Source of the DNA: Cryobacterium breve
GTDB taxonomy: Bacteria > Actinomycetota > Actinomycetes > Actinomycetales > Microbacteriaceae
DNA: 64,000 nucleotides
Assembly: GCF_027594785.1 (NCBI RefSeq)
Contig: NZ_CP075584.1
Coordinates: 2,294,001-2,358,000, forward strand
Direction: 5' to 3'
The stretch's first letter is position 1. Each line of letters starts with the position of its first letter. The translations under genes and the position numbers were made by a program. Below the pieces are notes generated by a model. The model did no database searches, was not told where the DNA came from, and worked only from the letters and a program-made list of their open reading frames with translations. Positions 35,270 to 45,628 of this stretch are shown one piece after another.

Positions 35270-36735
35270 TCAGCGGAGCGGTGCGGGGCCCGTCACTTCT
35301 GCGGGAACACCGGGGAGGACGAGCACGAACCGGCCGTGACGATCGCCGGGGACGGCTTCCACCGTGCCGCCCGCCGCGACCGCGACCCGGCGGGCGAGCG
35401 CCAGGCCGAGGCCGGCGCCGGGGCTCTCTGCCGCCCGGTAGCCGGGCGTGAACAACAGGCTCCGGGTCGAGGTCGCCGATTCCCGGCCCGTCGTCGGTCA
35501 CGCTGATGCGGATCGAACCGCCCTGCGCCACCGCCGTGACGGTCACCCGCGTCCGGCCGTACCGCACGGCGTTCTCGAGCAGCGGCGCGAGGGCACGCAG
35601 CGCGACGGCCTGCGGCACCCCGGCTCGAGGCCGGCCGATGCAGCGACAACGATCTCCGGCGCGCCGTCGGCCGACGCCGCCGCTCCGGTCACGGCGGCGA
35701 CGGCGGCGTCCAGGACAGCGCCGACCGGCGCTCGCTCGTCCCGGTTCACCTGGCCCCGCGATACCGCGAGCAGGGTGCCGATCACCTCGGTGAGCTCATC
35801 GACGGATGCCGTGATCCGGCCGAGCCGTTCGGCCTGCGCCAGCGAGAGCGCAGGGTCCAGCCCCGCGAGCTCGGCCTCGGCCCGGATCACCGTCAGGGGC
35901 GTGCGCAGTTCGTGGGCGAGTTCGGCCGTCAGGCGCTGCTCCGCGAGGATCGTGCGGGAGACGCGGGCCAGGAGGCCGTCGAGGACCTGGCCGAGGCGAG
36001 TGAGTTCATCATGGGGCTCGCCGAGGTCGAACCGACGGTCGAGATCGGCCGCGCTCCACTCGGATGCCCTCCGGGCCATGACTTCAACGGGCCGCAGCGC
36101 ACGGCGGACGGTCCAGGCCGCCATCCCGCTGACCCCGAGCACGACGAGAACGGCAAGACCGATGCCGACCAGCAGGGTTCGGGTTTCTGTGCGCTGATAG
36201 GGAGCCAGCGAGACTCCGACGACGGCGACGGCGACCTGCTCGGTTTCGCCGGGGAGCACCACGGGAACCCCCGGAGCCGCCAGTCGCCGGTCTCCCGTTC
36301 GGTCGGCTCGCTGACGGAGCTCAACGCGGCGAGTTCCGTCGCGAGTTCGGGCGTTCCCGGTACCCGCCCGGCATTCGGGTCCGCGGCATCGGTCGGGCCG
36401 GGCGGCACACCGGAAACGAGTCTCCCTGAGGCGTCGTAGATCCAGGTCACGTCGCCGAGGTTGCCCGTGATGTCCCTGGTGACGCCGATGCCTTCGCCCG
36501 CCCGGATGACCGTCGAGGCTGCGGATGCCGTCCGCTGATTCAGGAGGCTGTCGATGTCCTCGCTCACGACGTGGCTGAGCACGATCACGGTGAGGGAAAG
36601 CAGCGCCGCCATTCCGAGAGTCGTCAGCAGCGCCGTCGCGAGCACCAGCCGGCGACGGAGCGAGCGCACCCGGGGCAGGGCCGGCACCCGCAAGCGGCGC
36701 GCACCCCCGGCGGGACGGTCCCTGGCTCCAGTCAT
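35270..36735 (-). CDS. Two-component sensor histidine kinase (frame broken three times)
   Basis: About 490 residues. Two membrane segments (LATALLTTLGMAALLSLTVIVL and LLVGIGLAVLVVLGVSGMAAW) flank an extracytoplasmic sensor of about 110 residues. Next come HAMP (VRRALRPVEVMARRASEWSA), the H-box LTAELAHELRTPLTVIRAE, the N-box PLLENAVRYGRTRV, and the G-boxes VTDDGPGIG and GAGLGLALARR. Frame lesions: a deletion in a C/G run near 36268-36274, a deletion in the run 35618-35621, and an AGCT insertion at 35458-35459. Each repair gives a smooth join. The ATG overlaps the regulator stop by four bases. The surface lectin gene downstream is a plausible target. Confidence 0.83.
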
Positions 36736-37445
36736 CGAAGCGCGTACCCGACTCCGCGCACCGTCTCGATGCGGACGCCGGATGGAGTCTCGGGGACGGC
36801 ATCCGCCCCGGGCTCGGCGGTCGGCTCGGCGTCGAGGCGTTCGAGCTTGCGGCGCAGTCTCCGCACGTAGGAGTCGACGGTGTTTTCGGCGACGATCGCG
36901 CCGTGCGGCCACGCGGCTGCCACAAGGTCGCGCCGGCGGACGACCTCGCCGGGGCGGGCGAGCAGGGCGGCGAGCATCCGGAACTCGGTCGGAGTGACGG
37001 CGATCTCGAGGTCGGCCCTGGCCACCGTGAACCGCTGCGGGTCGAGGCGGAGGCCCGCCGGCTGCCGATACGGCTCCGGCCTTCCCCGGCGGGCCAGGGC
37101 GCCGACCCTCACGAGCACCTCGGCGAGCGCGAAGGGCTTGCCGAGGTAGTCGTCTCCTCCGGCGTGGAAGCCGGTGACGATGTCCTGCACCCCCGTCCGC
37201 GCGGTGAGGAACAGCACGGGCGCGAGCTGCCCGGCGGCCCTGAGTGCCTGGCAGACGTCCCGGCCGTCGGAGTCTGGCAGGCCGATGTCGAGCACGATCA
37301 CGTCGACGGGCCGGCCGGGGCCGAACAAGGCGACCGCTTCCGCGCCGGTGTGCGCGAGCAGCAGGGTGTAGCCGGCGCCGCCGAGCGCCTCGGCGAGCAC
37401 CCGGCGAATGAGGGGGTCGTCTTCGCAAACTCCGACCGTGGGCAT
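36732..37445 (-). CDS. OmpR-family response regulator
   Basis: 237 residues. The receiver domain has CEDDPLIRRVL, the phosphorylated aspartate in VIVLDIGLPDSDG (about D53), the TAR switch and the GKPFA lysine. The C-terminal winged-helix domain has VTPTEFRMLAALLARPGEVV and VDSYVRRLRRKLE. It overlaps the kinase gene by four bases and forms a two-component system with it. It should bind direct repeats; see 35187-35219. Confidence 0.93.
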   Translation of the reverse strand: MPTVGVCEDDPLIRRVLAEALGGAGYTLLLAHTGAEAVALFGPGRPVDVIVLDIGLPDSDGRDVCQALRAAGQLAPVLFLTARTGVQDIVTGFHAGGDDYLGKPFALAEVLVRVGALARRGRPEPYRQPAGLRLDPQRFTVARADLEIAVTPTEFRMLAALLARPGEVVRRRDLVAAAWPHGAIVAENTVDSYVRRLRRKLERLDAEPTAEPGADAVPETPSGVRIETVRGVGYALR

Positions 37446-37630
37446 GGGGCAATCGTACGCAGTGCCCGCGGGCGGCCCGTGTAAATAGTGCGTGTCAACC
37501 GGGGAGACAGGCGAGCCGGTCAGGCGGCGGGCAGGTTCGGCGGCCTAACCTTCAGCTGCACGAGGTCTTCGGCCCGTCCACCGCCGCCCGGCGCCGACTT
37601 CCTGTTCGCACTCCACGCAAAGGCACCAGC

Positions 37631-38467
37631 ATGAACCTGATCCAAGCCCTGATCCTCGGCATCGTCGAGGGAATCACCGAATTCCTCCCGGTCTCGAGCA
37701 CGGGACACCTCACCCTCACCGAGAAGCTCCTCGGGCTCCGGCTCGATGACCCGGGGGTGACCGCGTTCACCGCGATCATCCAGTTCGGGGCGATCGTCGC
37801 GGTGATCCTGTATTTCCGGACCGACATCATCCGCCTGGCCGTTGCGTGGTGGCAGGGCCTCTTCCACCGCGAGGCGCGACTCGCGCACGACTACCGCTTC
37901 GCCTGGTACGTCATCGCCGGTTCGGTGCCGATCGGCATCGTCGGCTTTCTCGGCAAGGGCCTGATCGGGGGTCCGCTGCGGAACCTGTGGGTCGTCGTGG
38001 CAGGGCTGATCGGCTGGAGCGTCGTGATGTTCATCGCCGAGCGCGTCGGCAAGCGCAACCGCCCGGAGGAATCGACGACCCTCAAGGACGCTCTCGTCAT
38101 CGGCGTCATGCAGTGTGTCGCGCTGATCCCCGGGGTGTCCCGGTCCGGTGCGACCATCAGCGCCGGCCTGTTCCGCAATCTCGACCGTGTTGCCGCGACC
38201 CGGCTGTCTTTCTTCCTCGCCATCCCAGCGCTCACCGCGGCGGGCGCCTACGAGGGCCTCTCCTCGGCGAGCGACATCTCGGCCTCCGTCGGCTGGGTAC
38301 CGACGATCGTCGCGACCGTCGTCAGTTTCCTCGTCGCCTATGCCACGATCGCGTGGTTGCTTCGACTCGTCGCAAAGCACAGCATCACCGTGTTCATCGG
38401 GTACCGGGTCGCGCTCGGCCTCGTGATCGCCGGCCTGCTGGCCACTGGGGTCGTCGCCGCGACCTGA
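37631..38467 (+). CDS. uppP: Undecaprenyl-diphosphatase
   Basis: 278 residues with about eight membrane segments and the BacA/UppP motifs: GIVEGITEFLPVSSTGHL near the N-terminus and PGVSRSGATISAGL in the second half, which supply the catalytic glutamate, serine and arginine. It recycles undecaprenyl pyrophosphate for cell-wall synthesis and affects bacitracin resistance. Length and motifs are complete. It is divergent from the two-component system with a gap of 185 bp. Confidence 0.95.
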   Translation: MNLIQALILGIVEGITEFLPVSSTGHLTLTEKLLGLRLDDPGVTAFTAIIQFGAIVAVILYFRTDIIRLAVAWWQGLFHREARLAHDYRFAWYVIAGSVPIGIVGFLGKGLIGGPLRNLWVVVAGLIGWSVVMFIAERVGKRNRPEESTTLKDALVIGVMQCVALIPGVSRSGATISAGLFRNLDRVAATRLSFFLAIPALTAAGAYEGLSSASDISASVGWVPTIVATVVSFLVAYATIAWLLRLVAKHSITVFIGYRVALGLVIAGLLATGVVAAT

Positions 38468-38490
38468 CCTCACCTCGACCGTCCCTCTCT

Positions 38491-38554
38491 CCGCGAGAGT
38501 ACGAATTGGGCCCTTAAAACCACTCGTTTACGGGCCCAATTCGTACTCTCGCGG
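38491..38554. repeat. 64-bp palindrome (23-18-23) after uppP
   Basis: Perfect 23-base arms, beginning CCGCGAGAGTACG, with an 18-base spacer, between the convergent uppP and rhaB genes. It shares the outer CGAGAGT/ACTCTCG ends with the family B palindromes and may also act as a bidirectional terminator. A short GGGGTCTGC tandem follows at about 38571-38597. Confidence 0.88.
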
Positions 38555-38616
38555 CAGGGGCGAGCGGGGTCTGCGGGGTCTGCGGGGTCTGCGGGGCGGC
38601 GACGGGCGAGGCGCCG

Positions 38617-40079
38617 TCAGGCGTGGGGTTCGTAGTGGCGGGGCGAGTATGCCTGGGCGACGAGCGTGCGGAGGGCCTCGAGGCTGCCGTGGGCGAGGCC
38701 CTGCGCCCGCGCCTGGATCAGCACGTTCCCGATCGCGGTCGCCTCGACGGGTCCCGCGAGCACCGGCAGGCCGGTGAGGTTCGCGGTCAGCTGGCAGAGC
38801 AGTTCGTTCTGGGAGCCGCCGCCGACGATGTGCACCGTGCGGATGCTCGTACCCGACAGTTCGCTCGCCGCGCGCAGGGTGCTCGCGTACTTCGTTGCGA
38901 GGCTCTCGATGATGCTGCGCACGAGCTCGACGGGGGTCGCGGGTACGGCGAGCCCGTGTGCGGCACAGTGCTCACGGATCCGCGCGGGCATGTCCCCCGG
39001 CGCAAGGAAAGCCGGGTCGTCGACGTCGAAGACCGTGACCGGCCCCGTCACCTGTGCGGCCTGGGCGAGCAGGAACGGCAGGCTCGAACGCCACGCCCTC
39101 GAGATCCCAGCTGCGCATCGACTCGCTCAGCAGCCAGAGCCCCATCACGTTGCGCAGGTAGCGCACCCGCCCGTCGACGCCGCCCTCGTTGGTGAAGTTC
39201 GCGGCCCGGCTCTCCTCGGTGAGCACGGGAGAGTTCAGGCTCGACGCCGACGAGCGACCAGGTCCCCGACGAGATGTATGCGGCATCCTCGTCCCGCATC
39301 GGTACGGCGACGACGGCGGATGCCGTGTCGTGCGACCCGACGGCGACGAGATCCAGCCGCGACACGGCCCCGATTTCATGGGCCACCACGGGCAGCAGGG
39401 ACCCGATCCGGGATCCCGGATCGACCAGCCGCGGGAAGATCGCGCGCGGCAGGCCGAGCCGTGCGATGAGCGCATCATCCCACTCCCCGTGACCGGAACC
39501 ATGACCGGAACCGTGGCCGTGCCCGGTCGACACGGTCAACAGCCCGGTCGTCGACGCATTGGTGCGCTCGGCGACGCGCTCCCCGGTCAGCCAGAAGCCG
39601 AGCAGGTCGGGGATCAGCAGCATCGTCTCGGCGCGGTCGAGGCCGCCCGACTGCCGTTCGGCGGCCAGCTGGTACAGCGTGTTGAACGGCAGGAACTGCA
39701 GCCCGTTCCCGGAGTAGAGCTCGGAGTGCGGCACCAGGGCGTGGGTCGACTCAACTCCTTGAGCGGTGCGCTCGTCCCGGTAGTGGAACGGGTTGCCGAG
39801 CATCCGCTGCCCGGAGAGGAGCGCGTAGTCGACGGCCCAGGAGTCGACGGCGGCGCTCCGCAGTCCCGGTTCCTCCCGCACGGCTGAGTGCAGCCCGGCG
39901 AGGACGTTGCGGTAGAGGTCGAGGATGTCCCAGTGCAACCCGTCGATCGTGCGCACCGGCAGGTTCGGGAACCGTGCGACCGGGCGCAGCCGCAGCTCGT
40001 TGTGGCCGACGTGCCCGAGCATGACCCGCCCGCTCGACGCGCCGAGGTCGATCGCCGCGACCGTCCCGGCGCTGCTCAC
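38617..40079 (-). CDS. rhaB: Rhamnulokinase, first copy (frame broken twice)
   Basis: About 487 residues of the FGGY kinase family. The N-terminus has VAAIDLGASSGRVMLG, the middle VDSWAVDYALLSGQRML and GLQFLPFNTLYQLAAE, and the ATP site TVHIVGGGSQNELLCQLTA. It phosphorylates L-rhamnulose at O1. Lesions at 39238-39239 (joining LVGVE to LNSPVLTEES) and 39081-39082 (joining GVAFE to LPFLLAQA) are AGCT insertions. An odd His/Gly insert (TGHGHGSGHGSGHGEW) sits near residue 200, where the second copy has only NVRTREW. GTG start at 40079; 40082 is equally possible. Last gene of the leftward rhamnose operon. Confidence 0.9.
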
Positions 40080-40107
40080 CACGGGAACACCCCCGCCGCA
40101 GCCCCCG

Positions 40108-40175
40108 CGAGAGTCACCTTTCCGGTCGAGAGTGCCCGGCAGAGCGGTGACTCTCGACCGGAACGGCGACTCTCG
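40108..40175. repeat. 68-bp palindrome, family B copy 1 (26-16-26)
   Basis: Arms 40108-40133 and 40150-40175 begin and end with CGAGAGTC/GACTCTCG and differ by two bases; the spacer is 16 bases. It lies between the bifunctional aldolase gene and rhaB in the same operon and could cause partial termination or RNA processing. Confidence 0.88.
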
Positions 40176-40251
40176 GCGCCTGGGCGAGCTGCGGCATCCG
40201 CTCGCGCGTGCGACGCCGGGATCCCTGCCGTGCGCGAGCGGATGCCGCGGC

Positions 40252-42293
40252 TCATCGCAGGAAGGCGGCCGCGACGCCGGCGTCGACCGGGATGTGCAGC
40301 CCGGTGGTGTGGCTGAGGTCGCTCGTGCAGAGCACGAAGACCGCGTTTGCGACGTTCTCGGGCAGGACCTCGCGCTTGAGCAGGGTGCGCTGCGCGTAGT
40401 ACTTGCCGAGGTCCTGCTCGTCGACGCCGTAGACCGCGGCGCGCTTGGCTCCCCAGCCGCCGGCGAAGATGCCGGAGCCGCGCACGACACCGTCGGGGTT
40501 GATGCCGTTGACCTTGACGCCGTACTCGCCGAGCTCGGCGGCCAGCAGGCGCACCTGGTGGGCCTGGTCGGCCTTCGTCGCCGAGTATGCGATGTTGTTC
40601 GGGCCGGCGAAGACCGAGTTCTTGCTCGAGATGTAGATGATGTCGCCGCCGAGCTTCTGGTCGATCAACACCCGGGCCGCGGCCCGGGAGACGAGGAAGG
40701 AACCCTTCGCCATCACGTTGTGCTGCAGGTCCCAGTCGGCGACCGTGGTCTCGAGCAGGGACTTGGAGAGTGACAGGCCGGCGTTGTTCACGACGAGGTC
40801 GAGGCCGCCGAAGGCGAGCACGGCGGCGTCGACGCCGGCCTGCACCTGGTTCTCGTCGGTGACGTTCGCCTGCACGCCGATCGCGACGTCGGTGCCGCCG
40901 ATCGCGGCCGCGGCCTCCTGCGCCTTGGCGAGGTCGAGGTCCGCGATCACGACGCAGGCGCCCTCGGCCGCGAGCCGGGTGGCGATCGCCTTGCCGATGC
41001 CGCTCGCCGCGCCGGTCACGAGTGCGATGCGTCCGGCGAGCGGCTTGGGCTTCGGCATCCGCTGGAGCTTGGCCTCTTCGAGGGCCCAGTATTCGATGTT
41101 GAACTTCTCGGCCTCGTCGATCGGGGCATAGCTCGAGAGCCCCTCCGCGCCGCGCATCACCTGGATGGCGTTGATGTAGAACTCGCCGGCGACGCGGGCG
41201 GTCTGCTTGTTCGCGCCGTAACTGAACATGCCGACGCCCGGAATCAGCACGATGAGCGGGTCGGCGCCGCGAATGGCGGGCGAATCTTGGGTCGCATGCC
41301 GGTCGTAGTAGGCCTGGTAGTCGAGGCGGTACTGCTCGTGGAGCTCGTGCAGGCGGTCGAGGGACTCCTCGACCGAGGCATCCGCCGGGAGGTCGAGCAG
41401 GAGCGGCGTCACCTTGGTGCGGAGGAAGTGGTCGGGGCAGGCTCGTGCCGAGGGCGGCGAGGCGCGGGTGTTCGGCGTGGGCGAGGAAGTCGAGCACCTC
41501 GGGCGCGTCGGTGAAGTGGCCGACCTTGGCGCTGTCGGTGGAGACGAGGCCGCGAAGGGTCGGTGCGAGTGCGGCGGCCTTGGCGCGGCGCTCGGCCGCA
41601 GACAGCGCACCGAAGCCCTCGAGCGGGGCTCCGAAGGGTTCGGGCTTGGAGTGTTCGTCGATGTAGGCGGTCGCGGTCTCGATGATCCAGAGCGAGTTAG
41701 CCTCGGCCTCCTGGCTCGTGTCGCCCCAGGCGGTGATGCCGTGGCCGCCGAGAATCGCGCCGATCGCGCCGGGGTGGGCGTCCTTGATGGCGGCGATATC
41801 GAGGCCGAGCTGGAAGCCGGGGCGGCGCCACGGCACCCAGATCACCCGGTGGCCGAAGATCGAAGCGGTGAGTTCTTCCCCGTCGACGGCCGTCGCGATC
41901 GCGATGCCGGCGTCCGGGTGCAGGTGGTCGACATGGGCCGCGTCGACGAGGCCGTGCATCGCCGTGTCGATCGACGGGACGGCGCCACCCCGCCCGTGCA
42001 GGGCGAAGTCGAGGGCGCCGACCATCTCGTCTTCGCGGTCAAGGCCGGGGTAGACATCCACCATCGCGCGCAGGCGGTCGAGCCGGAGCACGGCGAGGCC
42101 GGACTCGGTGAGGGTGCCGAGGTCTCCGCCCGAGCCCTTCACCCAGAGCAGGCTCGACGGTGGTGCCGGTGACGGGGTCGATCTCGGTGCCCTTGGCGGA
42201 GGTGTTACCGCCGGCGTAGTTCGTGTTCTTGGGATTCGCGCCGAGGCGGTTCGAGCGGGCGATGAGCGCCGCGGCCGTGGGGTTGGTGGTCAT
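40252..42293 (-). CDS. Bifunctional rhamnulose-1-phosphate aldolase / lactaldehyde dehydrogenase (frame broken twice)
   Basis: About 680 residues. The N-terminal class II aldolase domain (residues about 1-390) cleaves L-rhamnulose-1-phosphate to dihydroxyacetone phosphate and L-lactaldehyde. It has NYAGGNTSAKG, LLWVKGSGGDLGTL, and HVDHLHPDAGIAIA for metal binding. The C-terminal short-chain dehydrogenase (about 430-680) has the Rossmann motif ALVTGAASGIGKAIA, NNAGLS and the catalytic YSATK, and should oxidise lactaldehyde to lactate. Lesions: 42151-42152 (TTVE to LLWVKG) and 41440-41441 (LGTS to CPDHFLRTK), both AGCT insertions. It matches the RhaEW-like fusion known in Bacillus and actinobacteria. 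ATG 42293 follows GGAAAGCAG. Confidence 0.9.
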
Positions 42294-42387
42294 GATCTGC
42301 TTTCCAGGGGCTGGGAGAGGAGCTAGAGGGCACAGGACGAGCGGAGGGCAAGCACGGGCGGTGAGGGTTGCGGAGGTGAGCCGTGGT

Positions 42388-43555
42388 CTAGGCGCCCCAG
42401 CCGGCCTGGGTGCCGCCGACGCGGTCTGCCGCGATCTTCGCCTGGTAACCGGATGCCGCGAACGCCTTCATCGGGTCGGCCGGAAGTCCGCGGGACTCAC
42501 GCCACGCGGCGAGGTCGGTGCGGACGTCGCTGTAGAAGGCGTCCATCATGATGCCGTTGGCACCGAGGACGTCGCCGGCCTCCTGCGCCGCCGCGAGGGC
42601 GACGGTGTCGACGCTGAGGGCGCGGGCGGTCATTTCCTGCACGTTGAGCACGGAGCGGATCTGGCCGGGGATCTTCTCTTCGACGTTGTGGCACTGGTCG
42701 AGCATGAACGCGACGGTGGAGTCGGGTCCGTAGCCGCCACCGCGGATGACTTCGTAGAGGATCCGGAACAGCTGGAACGGGTCTGCCGCTCCGACGATGA
42801 GGTCGTCGTCGGCATAGAAGCGGGAGTTGAAGTCGAAGGAACCGAGCTTGCCGAGGCGGAGCAGCTGGGCGACGATGAACTCGATGTTCGTGCCGGGCGC
42901 GTGGTGGCCGGTGTCGAGGCACACCATGGCGCGGTCGCCGAGGGCGGACACCTGGGCGTAGCTGGTCCCCCAGTCGGGCACGTCGGTGTGATAGAACGCC
43001 GGCTCGAAGAACTTGTACTCCAGGACCAGGCGCTGGTGCTCGCCGAGACGGGCGTAGATCTTGCCGAGGGAGTCGGCGAGGCGGTCCTGGCGGCCGCGGA
43101 TATCGCCCTGGCCGGGGTAGTTCGTGCCGTCGGCTAGCCAGATCTTCAGGTCGGCGGAACCGGTGGCGTGCATGATGTCGATGCAGTCGAAGTGGTGGTC
43201 GATCGCCATCTGGCGCACCTTCGGGTCGAGGTGGGTCAGGCTGCCGAACTTGTAGGCGTCGTCCTGGAAGGTGTTCGAGTTGACCGTGCCGAGCGCGAGG
43301 CCCTTGTCGCCGGCGAACTCGCGCAGGCTCGGTGTAGTCGTCGACCTTGTCCCACGGGATGTGCAGGGCCACCTTCGGCGAAAGGCCCGTGACCCTGTGC
43401 ACCTGCGCGGCGTCGGAGATCTTCTCCTGGATGGTGCGCGGCGTGCCGGGCGTGCCGAAGACCTTGAACCGTGTGCCCGAGTTGCCGAAGGCCCAGGACG
43501 GCAGTTCGATGACCTGCCCCTCGAGCTGGGTCAGGACGGAAGGGCTGATGCTCAC
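42388..43555 (-). CDS. rhaI: L-rhamnose isomerase, first copy (frame broken once)
   Basis: About 388 residues of the Pseudomonas-type RhaI family, a TIM-barrel metal enzyme that converts L-rhamnose to L-rhamnulose. Motifs include IELPSWAFGNSGTRFKVF, LVLEYKFFEPAFYHTDVPDW, VCLDTGHHAPGTNIEF and GSFDFNSRFYADDDLIVG. The frame breaks at 43326-43327 (AGCT insertion; DDYTE joins LREFAGDKG). Residues from about 110 to 360 are encoded by DNA nearly identical to the second copy at 54194, while the ends differ. It starts within four bases of the rhaM stop, so the two are coupled. Confidence 0.92.
42470..43224. repeat. 755-bp inverted repeat, left arm (inside rhaI copy 1)
   Basis: The reverse complement matches 54524-55278 with a single mismatch (His versus Asn codon, at 55058 in the right arm). 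Similarity falls sharply outside both ends. The arms face each other across about 11.3 kb. Confidence 0.88.
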
Positions 43556-43945
43556 GTTGTGCTTCTTTCGGTCGGGGCAGCGGATGCCGCGGCGAGGGCG
43601 TCGAGTTGGTCTTCCAGATTGAAGATCTCGGTCAGTTGGAGGAAACCGGTGTCCGGGGCACCGTCGAGGGCGACGAAGAAGTCGCCCATCTCGGCCTGCC
43701 AGCGCGCGTTGACCTCGGTCGCGGCCATGCCGGCCTGAGCCGCGGCGAGACTCGCGGTCTCGAAGTAGCCGATCAGGAGGCCGTCGTCACGCAAGAAAAT
43801 GGAGTAGTTGTTCCAGCCGGTGCTCTTGAGGGCCAGCAGCATGTCCGGCCAGACGGCGGCGTGGCGACGTCGATATTCGGGGATCAGGCTCCGGCTTGAC
43901 CTGGAGCTGGAAGCACACGCGGTGCTGGGTGTCGCTGCTCGACAT
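43552..43945 (-). CDS. rhaM: L-rhamnose mutarotase (frame broken once)
   Basis: About 130 residues. The start ATG 43945 has AAGGAA upstream; the N-terminus is RVCFQLQVKPE, then after repair of an AGCT insertion at 43887-43888 it continues LIPEYRRRHAAVWPDMLLAL, the RhaM signature. WNNYSIFLRDDGLLIGYFE follows. The enzyme interconverts the alpha and beta anomers of L-rhamnose. It is the first gene of the catabolic operon and sits just downstream of an operator. Confidence 0.88.
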
Positions 43946-43976
43946 TGAGGTTCCTTGCTGGTTCGGTATTCACGAA

Positions 43977-43988
43977 TGAATCGATTCA
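43977..43988. promoter_or_regulatory. LacI-type operator in front of rhaM operon
   Basis: TGAATCGATTCA, a perfect 12-base palindrome 32 bases upstream of the rhaM start. It matches five other sites in this region and is the likely binding site of the regulator at 50668. Confidence 0.82.
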
Positions 43989-44022
43989 ATCTACCCGGTG
44001 CGGGTCGCCCGGCGCAAGGCGA

Positions 44023-45478
44023 TCAGGACAACGTCACGTGCCGATGCTCGATGCCGAGCAGGTTCGCGGCGGCCCCGATATCAGCCGCGCGGTGTCCGAT
44101 GCACAGTGCCCAGTGATGGCCGATCCCGGTCTGGGACCACTCGTCGACCCACCGGCCGGGGTCCTCGCCGAAGTCGACGCGGGAGGTCGTGTTCCCGATG
44201 GCGAGGAGCGGGCCGGGCTTCACCTCCCCCTCACTCGTGATGAAGACGAAGCTCCCGTCCGGGTCCTGGCCAAGACCGAAGGTCGTGACCGGGCCCGCCT
44301 TCACATCGAATTCAACAGACACGCCCCATCCGCGTTTGCCGTGATAGACGCCCAGCCCTCTCAGGAGGGGCACAGCCGAGCTCACCGCGAGGTGCGCCGG
44401 ACCGTCGTGCCCCATCTCCACGACATTGTCGAAGAAATTGAGCGCCTGGATCTCGGTGAATGAGCCCCCGGCCCCGATTGCGTGAGCAGCCAGTTGCGCG
44501 ATCGACGTGCGGAGCTCGTACTCTCCCGCCATCGGAACGCCCCGCGCCGTCAGAATCGAGGAGCCCAGGATCATGCCAGCGCCGAGCCGCTCGTGCAGGC
44601 TCGCCGGCCAGACCGCGGTGATAGTAGGCGATGGTGTCGAGGTCGAAATCGTCCACGAGCCGATCCAGCCCGACGGAAACCCGGGCACCCCACGCGAAGT
44701 CCTCGTCCTGCACGGACTCGTCGATGTCGAACAGCTTCCTGGCCAGGTCCATCCGGTCGGCGACCTGGGTGTCGGTCACCTGATTCACCCGCTCGCGCAG
44801 GTCGTCGAACTCGAGCACCTCGACGTGGGATCCGAACGTGGTCGCCACCCGGGTCAGGTCGGTCGACACGTCCAGCATCCCCGGATAGAGGTGCCCCATC
44901 AGGCCGTGCCGTGCGTTCCGCAGCAGGGAACGCACCCCCGCGGCGTGCACCCATTGGTCGATGCGCGCCCAGGCCGATTCTTGTCTGAGGTAGCCGGAGA
45001 CCGACCGGAACGGGATGCCCGCCCGACGGAAGACGTTGGCGACCTCCGGCACCGGACACTGCCCGCAATACGCGAGCCATTTCCCGGTGTCGAACGTGGA
45101 ATGGTCCATGGCTTCGGTCGGTTGCAGGTCGATCACGAGCACGGGGGTCTTGGCCTTCTGCGCGATCGGCAGCACCATCGACGAGGTCAGGTAGGTCGCG
45201 AGGAAGACGACGATCAGGTCGCAATCCGCCTGGCGCAGCTTCTCCGCCGCGATGCCGGCGTCCTGCGCATCGGACACGAATCCGGCATCGATGACCTCGG
45301 CATCGAGCCGGTTGAACCGCTCGGTCACGTATCGGGCGGATGCCTGCAATTGCGGGAGCAGGTCGGGGAACTGAGGCCAGTACGCGCCCAGACCGCCCGA
45401 CACCAGACCGATGCGCGTGGGCTTGCGCTGCTTCGGCTCGAGCAGCGCGCCGGCCGAAGGACCGAGATTCTGGATCAT
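44023..45478 (-). CDS. L-fucose/L-arabinose isomerase-family protein (frame broken once)
   Basis: About 484 residues of the COG2160-like sugar isomerase family. The N-terminus reads RIGLVSGGLGAYWPQFPDLLPQ, followed by DLIVVFLATYLTSSMVLPIAQ. The C-terminal half has GEYELRTSIAQLAAHAIG and NFFDNVVEMGHDGPAHLAV, the kind of acidic/His metal site found in these isomerases. The frame breaks at 44598-44599 (GLAGE joins LHERLGAGM), an AGCT insertion. It follows rhaS in the same direction, beyond a hairpin. L-rhamnose already has two dedicated isomerases here, so this one may act on another deoxysugar, or on an epimer. The substrate is unknown. Confidence 0.75.
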
Positions 45479-45537
45479 GGGTGAAGACTCCTGCGTCTGG
45501 CCGGGCTGGCCGAAAGGTGGGCCGGCCGAAAGGTGGG

Positions 45538-45566
45538 GTGGGGCGGATGCCGGGCATCCGCCCCAC
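45538..45566. terminator. Hairpin between rhaS and isomerase-family gene
   Basis: GTGGGGCGGATGCC pairs perfectly with GGCATCCGCCCCAC around one central base. It lies between two leftward genes and may reduce transcription of the isomerase-family gene. A short tandem of GGCCGAAAGGTGGG (2 copies, about 45508-45537) is adjacent. Confidence 0.6.
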
Positions 45567-45628
45567 GTGTGTAGTGCTTGTCCTGCTGGTGCTGCTGGTA
45601 CTGCCGCCCGTCAGGGCCGACCGTCGAC

